64,000 nt of DNA from Candidatus Gastranaerophilales bacterium (GTDB lineage Bacteria; Cyanobacteriota; Vampirovibrionia; Gastranaerophilales; Gastranaerophilaceae). Shown piece after piece: positions 38,317-46,675 of the stretch (positions are counted from its first letter, which is position 1; every line of letters starts with the position of its first letter). The DNA lies in assembly GCA_944326565.1 (NCBI GenBank), contig CALVEL010000006.1, forward strand, positions 81,756-145,755. The letters run 5' to 3'. Below the pieces are notes generated by a model. That model saw only the letters and a program-made list of their open reading frames with translations, searched no databases and had not been told where the DNA came from. Made by a program: the position numbers and the translations under genes.

Positions 38317-38799
38317 CTAAACTTCTTTATATTTGCTTATTTCTACAAAATATTGCTCTAGTGCCAAATACCCTTTATAAATCTCGTTTGAGATGTTAGC
38401 ATATCTATTTGCATCAATAAACTTTAATTCTTTTGCTCTGATTTCTAAAATTTGATCTGATTCATTTTTAAGAACTAAATCTTGAGATGAAGACCATTTT
38501 TGCAAAAGTGCTAACTCTTCATACATTTGTTTAATTGTCGTATATTCTAATACATTAAAATCATACTTTGCAAGCAGGGCTTTCTCTGTATTTGAAATAC
38601 GGCTCATTACCGCTTGAAATTTAAATATTCTTTTTATGATTGTATAATTATCCGCAACTTTTCTGTGCGAATAAGGTATTGTATTTTTTGCCAAAAGCGC
38701 CGCATAAGAACGAGAGGTGAAGGAATCATCTTCTTTGGAAAAAGCACTTTTTGAAGTTAAATCAAAATTGGACTTTTTATCTAAAATTTCTTCAATCAT
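38317..38799 (-). CDS. Helical protein of unknown function
   Basis: 160 residues, predicted mostly helical, with two long helices ('IKRIFKFQAVMSRISNTEKA', 'YTTIKQMYEELALLQKW') and a Ser/Asp-rich N-terminus. No signal peptide, cysteines or known motif. GGGGG lies before the ATG, a weak ribosome-binding site. It is a stand-alone gene between rpsP and speD. Confidence 0.65.
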   Translation of the reverse strand: MIEEILDKKSNFDLTSKSAFSKEDDSFTSRSYAALLAKNTIPYSHRKVADNYTIIKRIFKFQAVMSRISNTEKALLAKYDFNVLEYTTIKQMYEELALLQKWSSSQDLVLKNESDQILEIRAKELKFIDANRYANISNEIYKGYLALEQYFVEISKYKEV

Positions 38800-38904
38800 C
38801 GTTACCCCCAGTTATTGTAAACCGCTCTTGTTTTAGTTAGGTTAATCATAAAATAAACATAGTGTATCTTTAACAAATTTTGTCAATTTTTTTACATAAA
38901 TTAA

Positions 38905-38934
38905 AAAAGTCCGAAATTTGATTTCGGACTTTTC
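38905..38934 (-). terminator. speD terminator
   Basis: AAAAGTCCGAAAT (38905-38917) pairs with ATTTCGGACTTTT (38921-38933) around a TTG loop; leftward it is followed by T. It closes the speD transcript and separates it from the gene at 38317. Confidence 0.85.
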
Positions 38935-38953
38935 TTATTTTTATATTTAAAAA

Positions 38954-39409
38954 CTAGTTTACCAACTGTTCCATGATTTCGAACGGCTTTTCTGCAACCT
39001 TCATTGTTTTTTCATCAATTATACCGCGTTTTAGTTCTGTGAAAGTCGCATTTCTTGAGTTGAATTTTTTCTTCAAGAATTCATAAGATACTTTCGGATC
39101 GCATTTATCACCGCAAGTGAATAAGTCTACTGCTGCATAGCCTAATTCTGGCCAAGTATGGATTGCAAGGTGACTTTCTGAAATAATTACTACCCCTGAA
39201 ACTCCATAGGGGTTAAACATATGGAAACATTTTTGGACAATAGTAGCACCACATTCAAGGGCGGCATCCACCATGTACTTCTCTACTTTATCAATACTGT
39301 TTAATGTGTTTGGATCACATTCAAAAAATTCTGCTAAAACGTGTTGTCCTAAGTGGATTTCTTTTTTACCGTTTTCCTTAAACGCTGTAAATGGTGATGT
39401 TATTGCCAA
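38954..39409 (-). CDS. speD: S-adenosylmethionine decarboxylase proenzyme
   Basis: 151 residues, the short bacterial SpeH-type enzyme. 'ISESHLAIHTWPE' holds the self-cleavage site between Glu78 and Ser79; Ser79 becomes the pyruvoyl cofactor. 'CGATIVQKCFHMFNPYGVSG' and 'YAAVDLFTCGD' are the other conserved blocks. It makes decarboxylated AdoMet for spermidine synthesis. The start is TTG at 39409, 8 bases after AGGAGG; an ATG at 39414 is out of frame, too close to the site, and ends after four codons. Confidence 0.95.
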   Translation of the reverse strand: MAITSPFTAFKENGKKEIHLGQHVLAEFFECDPNTLNSIDKVEKYMVDAALECGATIVQKCFHMFNPYGVSGVVIISESHLAIHTWPELGYAAVDLFTCGDKCDPKVSYEFLKKKFNSRNATFTELKRGIIDEKTMKVAEKPFEIMEQLVN

Positions 39410-39621
39410 TTCATGTGCCTCCTTTGTATAAATGTATACTTACTAACCTTACTGCAAAATTATCCAATATAATTTGCAATCAACATATTACTACAAAAAA
39501 TAAAAAATTTGTATTTTTTACACTTTTATTTTATTTTTTTACAATTCTTTAAAATATTATCGGTCTAAATGCACTATTATTAATGCTCTTTTTAGGTGAT
39601 TTTTATTAAGTTTTATTAATC

Positions 39622-39649
39622 TTGAAAATTAGTTAGTTATTTTTATTAT
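39622..39649 (+). promoter_or_regulatory. Promoter close to the response-regulator start codon
   Basis: TTGAAA (39622-39627), 16 bases, TATTAT (39644-39649), with the ATG only 12 bases after the -10 and no ribosome-binding site. This predicts a leaderless or nearly leaderless mRNA. The rest of the 250-base gap from 39410 is AT-rich with no frame. Confidence 0.4.
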
Positions 39650-39660
39650 AGAATTTAGTT

Positions 39661-40359
39661 ATGAACAATAAAATTTTAGTAGTAGATGATGACAGTGCAA
39701 TAAATGAACTTATTAAAGTCAATCTTGAGCTTGGCGGATATAAAGTTGTACAAGCATTTGATGGCATAAAGGGGTTTGCGCTTTGCAAACAAGAAAAACC
39801 TTCTCTTGTCATACTGGATGTTATGATGCCTGAAGTTGACGGTTTTACTGTTGCACAAAGAATAAGAAAAAACGAAGAAACTAAAAATATTCCAATTCTT
39901 ATGCTTACTGCACTTTCTGAGCTGGATGACAAAGTAAAAGGATTCAATATAGGCGTAGATGATTACTTGGTAAAACCTTTTGAAATGGATGAACTGAAGG
40001 TAAGAGTGAGAGCACTTTTAAAACGCTCCAATCAAATCCCTGAAAGTATCGCGACTAGAGAACTACTTACTCTTGGTGAGATTACTCTGCTTCCTGAGGT
40101 ATACAGTGTTAAAATTAACGACAAGATAGCTAAATTAACACCTATTGAATTTGATATTTTTAATTTACTGTTCCAAAACCATGGAAATATGGTATCATCA
40201 TCTAAACTGTTAAAAGAAATTTGGGGATACGCACCAGATGATGATGTCGAGACAATAAGAGTCCACATACGACACCTTCGTTCAAAACTTGATAAGATTT
40301 CGGACGGGAAAAAGTACATAGAAACTATCTATGGCGGTGGATACAAGTTAAGTGTCTAG
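39661..40359 (+). CDS. OmpR-family response regulator (RpaB-like)
   Basis: 232 residues. Receiver with acidic pocket DDD (9-11), phosphoacceptor Asp53 in 'LVILDVMMPEVDGF' and Lys in 'DDYLVKPFEMDELKV' (about 104), then an OmpR winged HTH ('FDIFNLLFQNHGNMVSSSKL', 'ETIRVHIRHLRSKLDKI then YIETIYGGGYKL'). The overall look is that of cyanobacterial RpaB/RpaA-type regulators. No sensor kinase is adjacent. It would bind DNA as a dimer and regulate transcription. Confidence 0.93.
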   Translation: MNNKILVVDDDSAINELIKVNLELGGYKVVQAFDGIKGFALCKQEKPSLVILDVMMPEVDGFTVAQRIRKNEETKNIPILMLTALSELDDKVKGFNIGVDDYLVKPFEMDELKVRVRALLKRSNQIPESIATRELLTLGEITLLPEVYSVKINDKIAKLTPIEFDIFNLLFQNHGNMVSSSKLLKEIWGYAPDDDVETIRVHIRHLRSKLDKISDGKKYIETIYGGGYKLSV

Positions 40360-40362
40360 TAA

Positions 40363-41046
40363 CTATCTTATTTTATAAGGATAATTTTTGGGTATTTTCC
40401 ATCCGTATCTAGCAATTAAAGCCGAACATCTTATTGGATTAGATTTGCAACGTTCCAAAATTTTTTCGTCTGAATAAATAGGTAAGTTATCAAACGGAAT
40501 TATTCCTCTTATATTTTTAATATTTGCAGCCGTAGCTCTATTTTTAGCAAGCTCAAACACAAATAATTCACTACCATAAGCAGCCGTTTGATCTGAAGGA
40601 CCACCACTCATTAGTGCAGTATATTTTTTATAATATTTTTTGGTATTTAAAGTATAAACAAAATGATGACAATAAGAAAAAACCGCCATATCACCAGATG
40701 GGAAATAAATAGCCATAAATCTGTCATCATTCATTTTAGAATAACGATTTCCATCTATATGGTTATAGTAACCACACTCGTACTCAGTAGTTTTCAAATA
40801 ATTGGCTAAATATTTTTTGAAAAATTCACAAGAATTATCTCCATAATCGTCCCAATACTTTTCTTCACCATTTTCTAACGTTGAAAGATAAAAAGCTTGG
40901 TTCATGACAGAATAAAACCTAGCTAACCCAGTCTCTAAAGCCTTTTGTTTATATTTGCTCATTACACCAGGAATAACCAACCCCGCTATTAAACCAATTA
41001 TTCCAATGGTTATCAGAACTTCTGCCATTGTAAATGCTTTTTTCAT
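40363..41046 (-). CDS. Prepilin-like protein preceded by G-tract leader (copy 2)
   Basis: 227 residues from the ATG at 41046 (AGAGG 6 bases upstream). Leader MKKA^FTMAEVLITIGIIG, Glu +5, hydrophobic helix to about residue 27, then 'SKYKQKALETGLARFYSVMNQA', homologous to the prepilin at 7852. It ends 'RYGWKIPKNYPYKIR', like the fragment at 61506. A TTG at 41169 extends the frame through the G tract but has no ribosome-binding site. Its stop is 3 bases from the convergent response-regulator stop. Confidence 0.85.
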   Translation of the reverse strand: MKKAFTMAEVLITIGIIGLIAGLVIPGVMSKYKQKALETGLARFYSVMNQAFYLSTLENGEEKYWDDYGDNSCEFFKKYLANYLKTTEYECGYYNHIDGNRYSKMNDDRFMAIYFPSGDMAVFSYCHHFVYTLNTKKYYKKYTALMSGGPSDQTAAYGSELFVFELAKNRATAANIKNIRGIIPFDNLPIYSDEKILERCKSNPIRCSALIARYGWKIPKNYPYKIR

Positions 41047-41196
41047 ACTGACCTCTTTTTTACCTAATATAATATTCATTTTATCATTTTTATAGTCAGC
41101 ATGCAATCGGTTTATTTTTTTACCACTCAGGAGCTTATTTTCGGGTGCCCCCCCCCCCCCGTATTTCAATCATAGTCTGCATTTCCAGCTCCTTTC
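41047..41196 (-). promoter_or_regulatory. Duplicated prepilin leader with G13 tract (copy 2)
   Basis: Near-identical to 8548-8696. On the transcribed strand: AAAGGAG (41195-41189), ATG (41182), a run of 13 G (41160-41148), AGCTCCT complement site at 41135-41129, then the prepilin start. With 13 G the frame from the ATG stops at TAA (41137-41135) after 15 codons; one G fewer would fuse it to the prepilin. The AGGAGCT/AGCTCCT 7-bp stem is conserved. Confidence 0.7.
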
Positions 41197-41285
41197 ATGT
41201 TTATAAATTTCTTTATTTATATTTATAATACCACATTTTATATTTCTGAATAAAATACTAGATTATAAACTGCAAATTATTTTTA

Positions 41286-42176
41286 TTATTTTTCCTGCTC
41301 ATAGCCGAAATTTTTTAAAGAGTTTTCCTTTTTACGCCAATCTTTTTCTACCTTAACTTCAAGTCCCAGAAATACTCTCTTTTCTGTTATCTTTTCTAAT
41401 TCAATCCTCGCTTCCGTTCCTATTTTTTTAAGCATAGAGGCATTCTTCCCAATTAAAATACCTTTTTGACTTTTGGTCTCGCAATAGATATTTGCATAAA
41501 TTCTATCAATTTCTTCTGTTTCTTGATATCTGTCAATTTTAACAGCTACAGAATGAGGAATTTCATCTGAAGTATTTAGTAAAATTTTCTCTCTTATAAT
41601 CTCTTCAGCTACAGATCTCATTGTTTCTTCGGTAACTATATCCTCTGGATATAACAACTCCCCATCAGGAAGTTTTTTATAAATATTACTAAGCAAAGTA
41701 TCAATATTTCGTCCGGTCTTCGCTGAGACTCGAACTACGGGAAGATTTTTTTCGAAAAGAGTTTTATAGGACAAAAGATTTTCTTCAACCTTTTCAGGCT
41801 TTTTAATCTTATCAACTTTATTCATTACAATAATTATAGGAATATCAGTCTCAAGAAGATTTTGAGCAATCCATTTATCCCCCTTGCCAGCAGGATCTGA
41901 ACCATCTACAAGAAATAATATAACATCCGCATCAGGTATTGCTATTTTAGCTTCATCAAGCAAAAATTCCCCCAATTTATTCAAAGGTTTATGTACACCT
42001 GGAGTATCGACAAAAACTATTTGACCTTTGTCTGTCGTATAAATTCCTTTAATTCTTTTTCTTGTTGTTTGCGCCTTATCCGTTGCAATTACAATCTTTT
42101 GCCCCAGCACTTGATTTAAAAGTGTTGACTTTCCTACATTAGGACGACCTATTATTGTTACAAATCCGCTTTTCAT
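41286..42176 (-). CDS. era: GTPase Era
   Basis: 296 residues. P-loop GRPNVGKST (10-18), effector 'QTTRKRIKGI', 'VFVDTPGVHKPLNKLGEFL', 'MNKVDKIK', 'VSAKTGRNIDTL', then the KH domain with 'KSQKGILIGKNASMLKKIGT'. It binds the 3' end of 16S rRNA and assists 30S assembly. It is monocistronic here, divergent from the membrane protein gene at 42284. Confidence 0.96.
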   Translation of the reverse strand: MKSGFVTIIGRPNVGKSTLLNQVLGQKIVIATDKAQTTRKRIKGIYTTDKGQIVFVDTPGVHKPLNKLGEFLLDEAKIAIPDADVILFLVDGSDPAGKGDKWIAQNLLETDIPIIIVMNKVDKIKKPEKVEENLLSYKTLFEKNLPVVRVSAKTGRNIDTLLSNIYKKLPDGELLYPEDIVTEETMRSVAEEIIREKILLNTSDEIPHSVAVKIDRYQETEEIDRIYANIYCETKSQKGILIGKNASMLKKIGTEARIELEKITEKRVFLGLEVKVEKDWRKKENSLKNFGYEQEK

Positions 42177-42283
42177 GTTTACAATCTTAACACAAAAGTA
42201 TCAAAATATTAAGAAACTAGCAATTTTTTTCATCTCAATGTATTATATAATATATAGTGGTAGGTAAAAATAACGGAAAAAAT

Positions 42284-44413
42284 ATGATTAAAAAATCCGA
42301 TAGACTTAGTCTTATCTTACTTTTATGCCTTAGTTTAACAAATTTTACATCAAATCAAGCACTGGCGGAAAATACACTTAATCAAGTTGATGTAAGACGA
42401 AATGCAAGTGATGGACTGGAATTTACCCTATATACATCAAGTCCTTACGCTGATAATGTTGTTGTAACTAAAAAATCAGATAATAAATACGTTATTTTAA
42501 TGCCTAATGTTAATAATGCACCTAATGCAAAACCAGATTTTTCATCAGTCAAAGATATTGTTTCTGACTTAGACGTACGGGCAGTAAATGATGGTCAAGG
42601 CGGATATACAAAAGTTACAGTAATTACTAACCGTCCTGTAGATATAAAAACAAACACTGCAAAAACAGCACCTGTAACTCAGGAGCAACGCGAATATAGA
42701 GCATTGATAGCTCAACAAAAATCCAAACCTTCAGCTCCGCCTATAATTCAAGAAAAAACAGAATCAAACAGTTTTAAATTGCCTGAAATTCAACCTACAA
42801 AAACTGCCGCTGATATTGTTTCTGTTAAAAGCAACTCTAAAGAATCTAGCAATAAAAATATAACAAACCAATCAAAACAAATTAAAGTTGCAAATAATAC
42901 TCAAACTAAAAAAGTTTCTGAAACAAAACCTGCTGTGAGCCAAAAAGTTGTATCTGTAGAAAAAAAACAGCTTAAAGAACTTAATAACATAATTCCTACT
43001 GCAATTAAGAAAACAGAGCCTATCAAAATAGAATCCAAAGAAGAAAAATTAATTCCTGATGAAAAGGTTTCACTCAATAATGAAATTAAAAAAGAAGTGT
43101 CTGTTCCTGAAACTAAACAGCCAGAACAAAACATAGAACCTATAAATGATAATGATAAACAAATTCAGTCACAGGAAAATATAAAACCTTTAATCGCATT
43201 AAGTAAAGATATTTCTAAAATAAAAAATAAGATTCTAGGAAGGATGCCCAAAAACATGCCTATAACTATAGCAATAATTTTTATCCCGATACTTTGTATT
43301 ATAGCTTTATTTAATCTTATAAGAGCATCTTTAAGAAACTCCAATCTTTTAAAGAAATCCTTTATGGATAATATTGCAAAACGCAAAAATGTAGTACAAG
43401 TACCAAATTATGATAATATCATAAATAATGAAAATTTAAGCTGGCAAGAAAAATACCAACAATATATTGACGCATCCGGTGAAAAACCAGAATCTGCTAA
43501 AAAAGTTACCAAATATAATTTTGTGAAAGAAATTCCTATAGATGAAAATATAAAAGCTGAATTTATAGAAGAAGAACCTGCAGAAAAGCTTGAAAGAATA
43601 ATGCAGGCATCACCTGATATAGAAAAAACAATTATCGCTGATGATATCACAGAAACGGAAATTGCACTTGCAAATACTGATAACCTAGCAGATGAGACCG
43701 TTACTATTAGTAAAACTTTATCAAAAACAATAAAATTAAAAGCATTTGCGGAAAAGACAGCACTTGAAGAAACCCACAGAAACAAAAAAATCAAACACAG
43801 ACGTATACATTTAGAAATTCCAAAGGAAATGCCTCATATCAATTTAGGATATTCGAAACTGCATACAAATCCAAGAACTTTCAAAAATGCGACTTTAAGT
43901 GTGTCTGATTTAATTGCAAACAGTAACAAACTTCTAAATATCAAACCAGAATGCAAAGAAGACAAAAACGACTATGAAATGATTTCTATAGATGAATATT
44001 TCAATATAATGTCCGATGATAAATCAAATGTAACAAGCTCTTTATCAAAAGTTGTTGCTAATTCACTGGACAAGTCAAAATCAGCTAAACTTGAAAACAA
44101 ATCAATACCAACAAGATCAAGTAATCCGATTAAACCAGCCAAAAAAGAAAATCCATTAAGCGGTTTACTAATTAAATCAAAATTCGACATAAACAAAGAC
44201 AGCGGTTTTTATCTTGTATCATTAGAAGGAAAATCAGCAGTAATAGGCAAAGTTAAAGATGAAATTTTTGTTCTTAAAAAATTTGATAGAAATATCACTA
44301 AACCGCTTCAAGTAAGAAAAGACAACCAAAATGTTTATATGATAAAAGCTGATGATTTCAAATCTTTAGTTGAAGTAAACAACGATAAAATGGGTGTTTT
44401 GATAGAATTATAA
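42284..44413 (+). CDS. Membrane-anchored protein with AMIN-like N-terminal domain
   Basis: About 709 residues from the ATG at 42284. A signal peptide (IKKSDRLSLILLLCLSLTNF, cleavage near QALA-E) leads to a beta-rich domain (about 35-120: 'LEFTLYTSSPYADNVVVTKK', 'VTVITNRPVDI') resembling AMIN domains that bind cell wall or pilus secretins. A Pro/Lys/Glu-rich linker, a membrane helix (about 326-348, 'PITIAIIFIPILCIIALFNL'), and a long charged C-terminal part follow. GGA is close to the ATG. Function unknown; an envelope or pilus scaffold is plausible. Confidence 0.7.
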   Translation: MIKKSDRLSLILLLCLSLTNFTSNQALAENTLNQVDVRRNASDGLEFTLYTSSPYADNVVVTKKSDNKYVILMPNVNNAPNAKPDFSSVKDIVSDLDVRAVNDGQGGYTKVTVITNRPVDIKTNTAKTAPVTQEQREYRALIAQQKSKPSAPPIIQEKTESNSFKLPEIQPTKTAADIVSVKSNSKESSNKNITNQSKQIKVANNTQTKKVSETKPAVSQKVVSVEKKQLKELNNIIPTAIKKTEPIKIESKEEKLIPDEKVSLNNEIKKEVSVPETKQPEQNIEPINDNDKQIQSQENIKPLIALSKDISKIKNKILGRMPKNMPITIAIIFIPILCIIALFNLIRASLRNSNLLKKSFMDNIAKRKNVVQVPNYDNIINNENLSWQEKYQQYIDASGEKPESAKKVTKYNFVKEIPIDENIKAEFIEEEPAEKLERIMQASPDIEKTIIADDITETEIALANTDNLADETVTISKTLSKTIKLKAFAEKTALEETHRNKKIKHRRIHLEIPKEMPHINLGYSKLHTNPRTFKNATLSVSDLIANSNKLLNIKPECKEDKNDYEMISIDEYFNIMSDDKSNVTSSLSKVVANSLDKSKSAKLENKSIPTRSSNPIKPAKKENPLSGLLIKSKFDINKDSGFYLVSLEGKSAVIGKVKDEIFVLKKFDRNITKPLQVRKDNQNVYMIKADDFKSLVEVNNDKMGVLIEL

Positions 44414-44435
44414 TATTTAAAAGACAAGGAAAGAA

Positions 44436-45623
44436 GTGAAAAAGAGCGCGATTAAACTGATATTTTTATTAATATTTTTAGGCGCGCTTTTTTGTGGTTG
44501 TACAACAAAAGAATCTCAAATAACTATTCAATACTCAAGCTGGGGCTCAAAATCAGAAATTAATATTTTGAAACCAATTCTTGATACCTTTGAAAAAGAA
44601 AATCCTGATATAAAAATTGACTTTATGCACATCCCACAAAACTACTTTCAGAAACTTCATCTTTTATTTGCCTCCAATACAGCTCCTGATGTAGTTTTCA
44701 TAAACAATATTTACCTTCCTGTATATGCTAATGCAGGACTGCTCGAAGATTTAACTAATACAGATTTGATTAATGAAAACTTTTATAAAAAGGCCCTTGA
44801 TGCAATGACTTACAAGGGAAAAATTTATGCAATACCTAGAGACATTTCAAATTTGGTAATTTTTTACAATAAAAATATATTTGATGAAAAACAAATTAAA
44901 TACCCTGACAAAAACACGACATTCAATGATTTTTTAATAATGTCACAAAAACTTACTGATAAACAAAAAGGAATTTTTGGAATAAGTTTTGAAGAAGATC
45001 CTATATTTTACCTGCCATATCTAATGAGCGAAGGGGGAGGAATTTTATCTGATGATGGTAATAGCAATATTATAAATTCAAAAGAAAGCCAAAAAGCAAT
45101 AAACTTTTATTCAGATTTAAGAAATAAATATCACGTAGCACCCACAAACAGTGAAACAGCGAGTCTTACAATGGCTCAAATGTTTTTACAGGGGAAACTT
45201 GCAATGCACCTTTCTGGCAGATGGCTTGTCCCAAAATATCGGGAAGCCGCAGAATTTGACTGGGATATTGCACCGTTTCCAAAAGGTACTAAAGGAAGTA
45301 TAGTTCCGCTTGATGCCTCAGGCTGGGCAATTTCATCTAAATCAAAACATAAAAAAGAAGCAATGCAACTAGTTAAATACCTCTCCTCAAAAGAAAGTCT
45401 TCAAAAATTTTCTAAAAGCGGACTAATCGTTCCAGCAAGGATAGATTCTGCAAATTCTAAAGCTTTTTTAGACGGCAATAAACCACAAAATGCAGAAGTA
45501 TTTTTGGATATAATTGAGACATCAAAACCAACTCCTGTAAATCCAAATTATTATGAAATACTTGATGATACAAATAAAATACTTGAAAAAGTTTTTAACT
45601 CAAACTTAGTTAAAGAAGATTAA
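44436..45623 (+). CDS. Extracellular solute-binding lipoprotein (family 1, sugar type)
   Basis: 395 residues from a GTG with AAGGA. A lipoprotein signal ends LFCGC-TT, so the Cys at about 21 is lipidated. 'QITIQYSSWGSKSEINILKP', 'FASNTAPDVVFINN', 'YKGKIYAIPRDISNLVIFYN', 'MAQMFLQGKLAMHLSGRW' and 'ASGWAISSKSKHKKEAMQLV' match sugar/maltose-type binding proteins. It captures a sugar or oligosaccharide for an ABC importer. No permease or ATPase gene is adjacent. It follows the membrane protein gene by 22 bases and precedes the XRE gene. Confidence 0.88.
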   Translation: MKKSAIKLIFLLIFLGALFCGCTTKESQITIQYSSWGSKSEINILKPILDTFEKENPDIKIDFMHIPQNYFQKLHLLFASNTAPDVVFINNIYLPVYANAGLLEDLTNTDLINENFYKKALDAMTYKGKIYAIPRDISNLVIFYNKNIFDEKQIKYPDKNTTFNDFLIMSQKLTDKQKGIFGISFEEDPIFYLPYLMSEGGGILSDDGNSNIINSKESQKAINFYSDLRNKYHVAPTNSETASLTMAQMFLQGKLAMHLSGRWLVPKYREAAEFDWDIAPFPKGTKGSIVPLDASGWAISSKSKHKKEAMQLVKYLSSKESLQKFSKSGLIVPARIDSANSKAFLDGNKPQNAEVFLDIIETSKPTPVNPNYYEILDDTNKILEKVFNSNLVKED

Positions 45624-45624
45624 T

Positions 45625-45849
45625 TTATTTTTTTCTGTTATAAAGTTTTTCAAAATCAATATCCAAAACATCCATAATCGCAGCAATAACAGTCAAAGAA
45701 GTATTAGTCTCCCCCCTTTCAATTTTACCTATATGCTGACCAAATCCCAAACCGACTTTTTCAGCAAGACCTTCTTGAGAATATCCTGCCCTGTTTCTTT
45801 CAGCTTTTAAATTACGTCCAAATTCTTTCAATATCTCTTTTTTATCCAT
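45625..45849 (-). CDS. XRE-family HTH regulator divergent from a prepilin gene
   Basis: 74 residues, a single Cro/CI HTH: 'FGRNLKAERNRAGYSQEGLA', 'EKVGLGFGQHIGKIERGETN', 'VIAAIMDVLDIDFEKLY'. There is no ribosome-binding site, so it may be leaderless. Its start is 14 bases from the palindrome that overlaps the -35 of the facing prepilin promoter. It is therefore a good candidate repressor of that promoter and possibly of itself. Confidence 0.88.
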   Translation of the reverse strand: MDKKEILKEFGRNLKAERNRAGYSQEGLAEKVGLGFGQHIGKIERGETNTSLTVIAAIMDVLDIDFEKLYNRKK

Positions 45850-45862
45850 TTTTATATTTTAG

Positions 45863-45895
45863 ACAATTGACAAATTGTAATCTACACTTTATAAT
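45863..45895 (+). promoter_or_regulatory. Consensus prepilin promoter with palindrome over the -35
   Basis: TTGACA (45867-45872), exactly 17 bases, TATAAT (45890-45895). ACAATT-GACA-AATTGT (45863-45878) is a perfect palindrome covering the -35. Expected start near 45902, giving a ~54-base leader to the prepilin ATG. Confidence 0.75.
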
Positions 45896-45955
45896 ACTTT
45901 ATATACACTATATTTAATGCAAAAATAACTAAATAAATTGCACAAGGAGCTGATT

Positions 45956-46651
45956 ATGAAAAAAGGATTTACACTATCTGAGGTTCTCATTACACTTGGG
46001 ATAATCGGATTAGTTGCCGCTTTAACTTTTCCAATTCTTTTAAAACACCATAGAAAAACAGTCATAGAAACTCGACTTGCCAAATTCTATACAACAATGA
46101 ATCAAGCTGTAATGCGGGCTGAAGTAGATTTTGGGGACAAAAAAGAATGGGGAAAAATTGGAGACGGATTTGAAACTGATGAAAATGGTAATCCAGATAA
46201 ATCAAAATCAATACCTCTTGCTTGGTTTAACACATATATGCGGCCATATTTAAATTTGCTTTATGTAAAAACAGCTTCTGACGGAAGAGTTTTAGCATAC
46301 TTTCCGGACGGAAGTCTTGCAGCGATAGGAGAAAATGCAATTTTATTTTATATTGATGCATCATATTACAGTGAATACGAATCAAGTGATGGTGAAAAAT
46401 ATCCAAACGAGATGGACTCTGGAACCAAGTGTTTTTTATTTGCATTCTGGCCTTCTCGTGAAAATAATAAATCGCATTATAATAAAGGCGTTGAACCTTA
46501 CATAAGTATTTACTGGGATGGGACAAGAGAAAGTTTATTTACTGGAGACTATGGTTGCAAACAAGAAACAAATCGAACAAGACCATATTGCACTAAACTT
46601 ATTCAGATGAACGGCTGGAAAATTCCAAAAGACTATCCTCTAAAATATTAG
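45956..46651 (+). CDS. Prepilin-like protein under divergent XRE control
   Basis: 231 residues from the ATG at 45956, AAGGAG 6 bases upstream. Leader MKKG^FTLSEVLITLGIIG with Glu +5, then the helix and 'KTVIETRLAKFYTTMNQAVM', a block shared with the prepilin at 40363. It ends 'MNGWKIPKDYPLKY', the same C-terminal motif as the other copies. Two cysteines lie in the C-terminal region (YGCKQETN..., RPYCTKL). Processing and assembly genes are not in the window. Confidence 0.87.
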   Translation: MKKGFTLSEVLITLGIIGLVAALTFPILLKHHRKTVIETRLAKFYTTMNQAVMRAEVDFGDKKEWGKIGDGFETDENGNPDKSKSIPLAWFNTYMRPYLNLLYVKTASDGRVLAYFPDGSLAAIGENAILFYIDASYYSEYESSDGEKYPNEMDSGTKCFLFAFWPSRENNKSHYNKGVEPYISIYWDGTRESLFTGDYGCKQETNRTRPYCTKLIQMNGWKIPKDYPLKY

Positions 46652-46675
46652 TTCTTTTCATGCTAAAATCAAACT

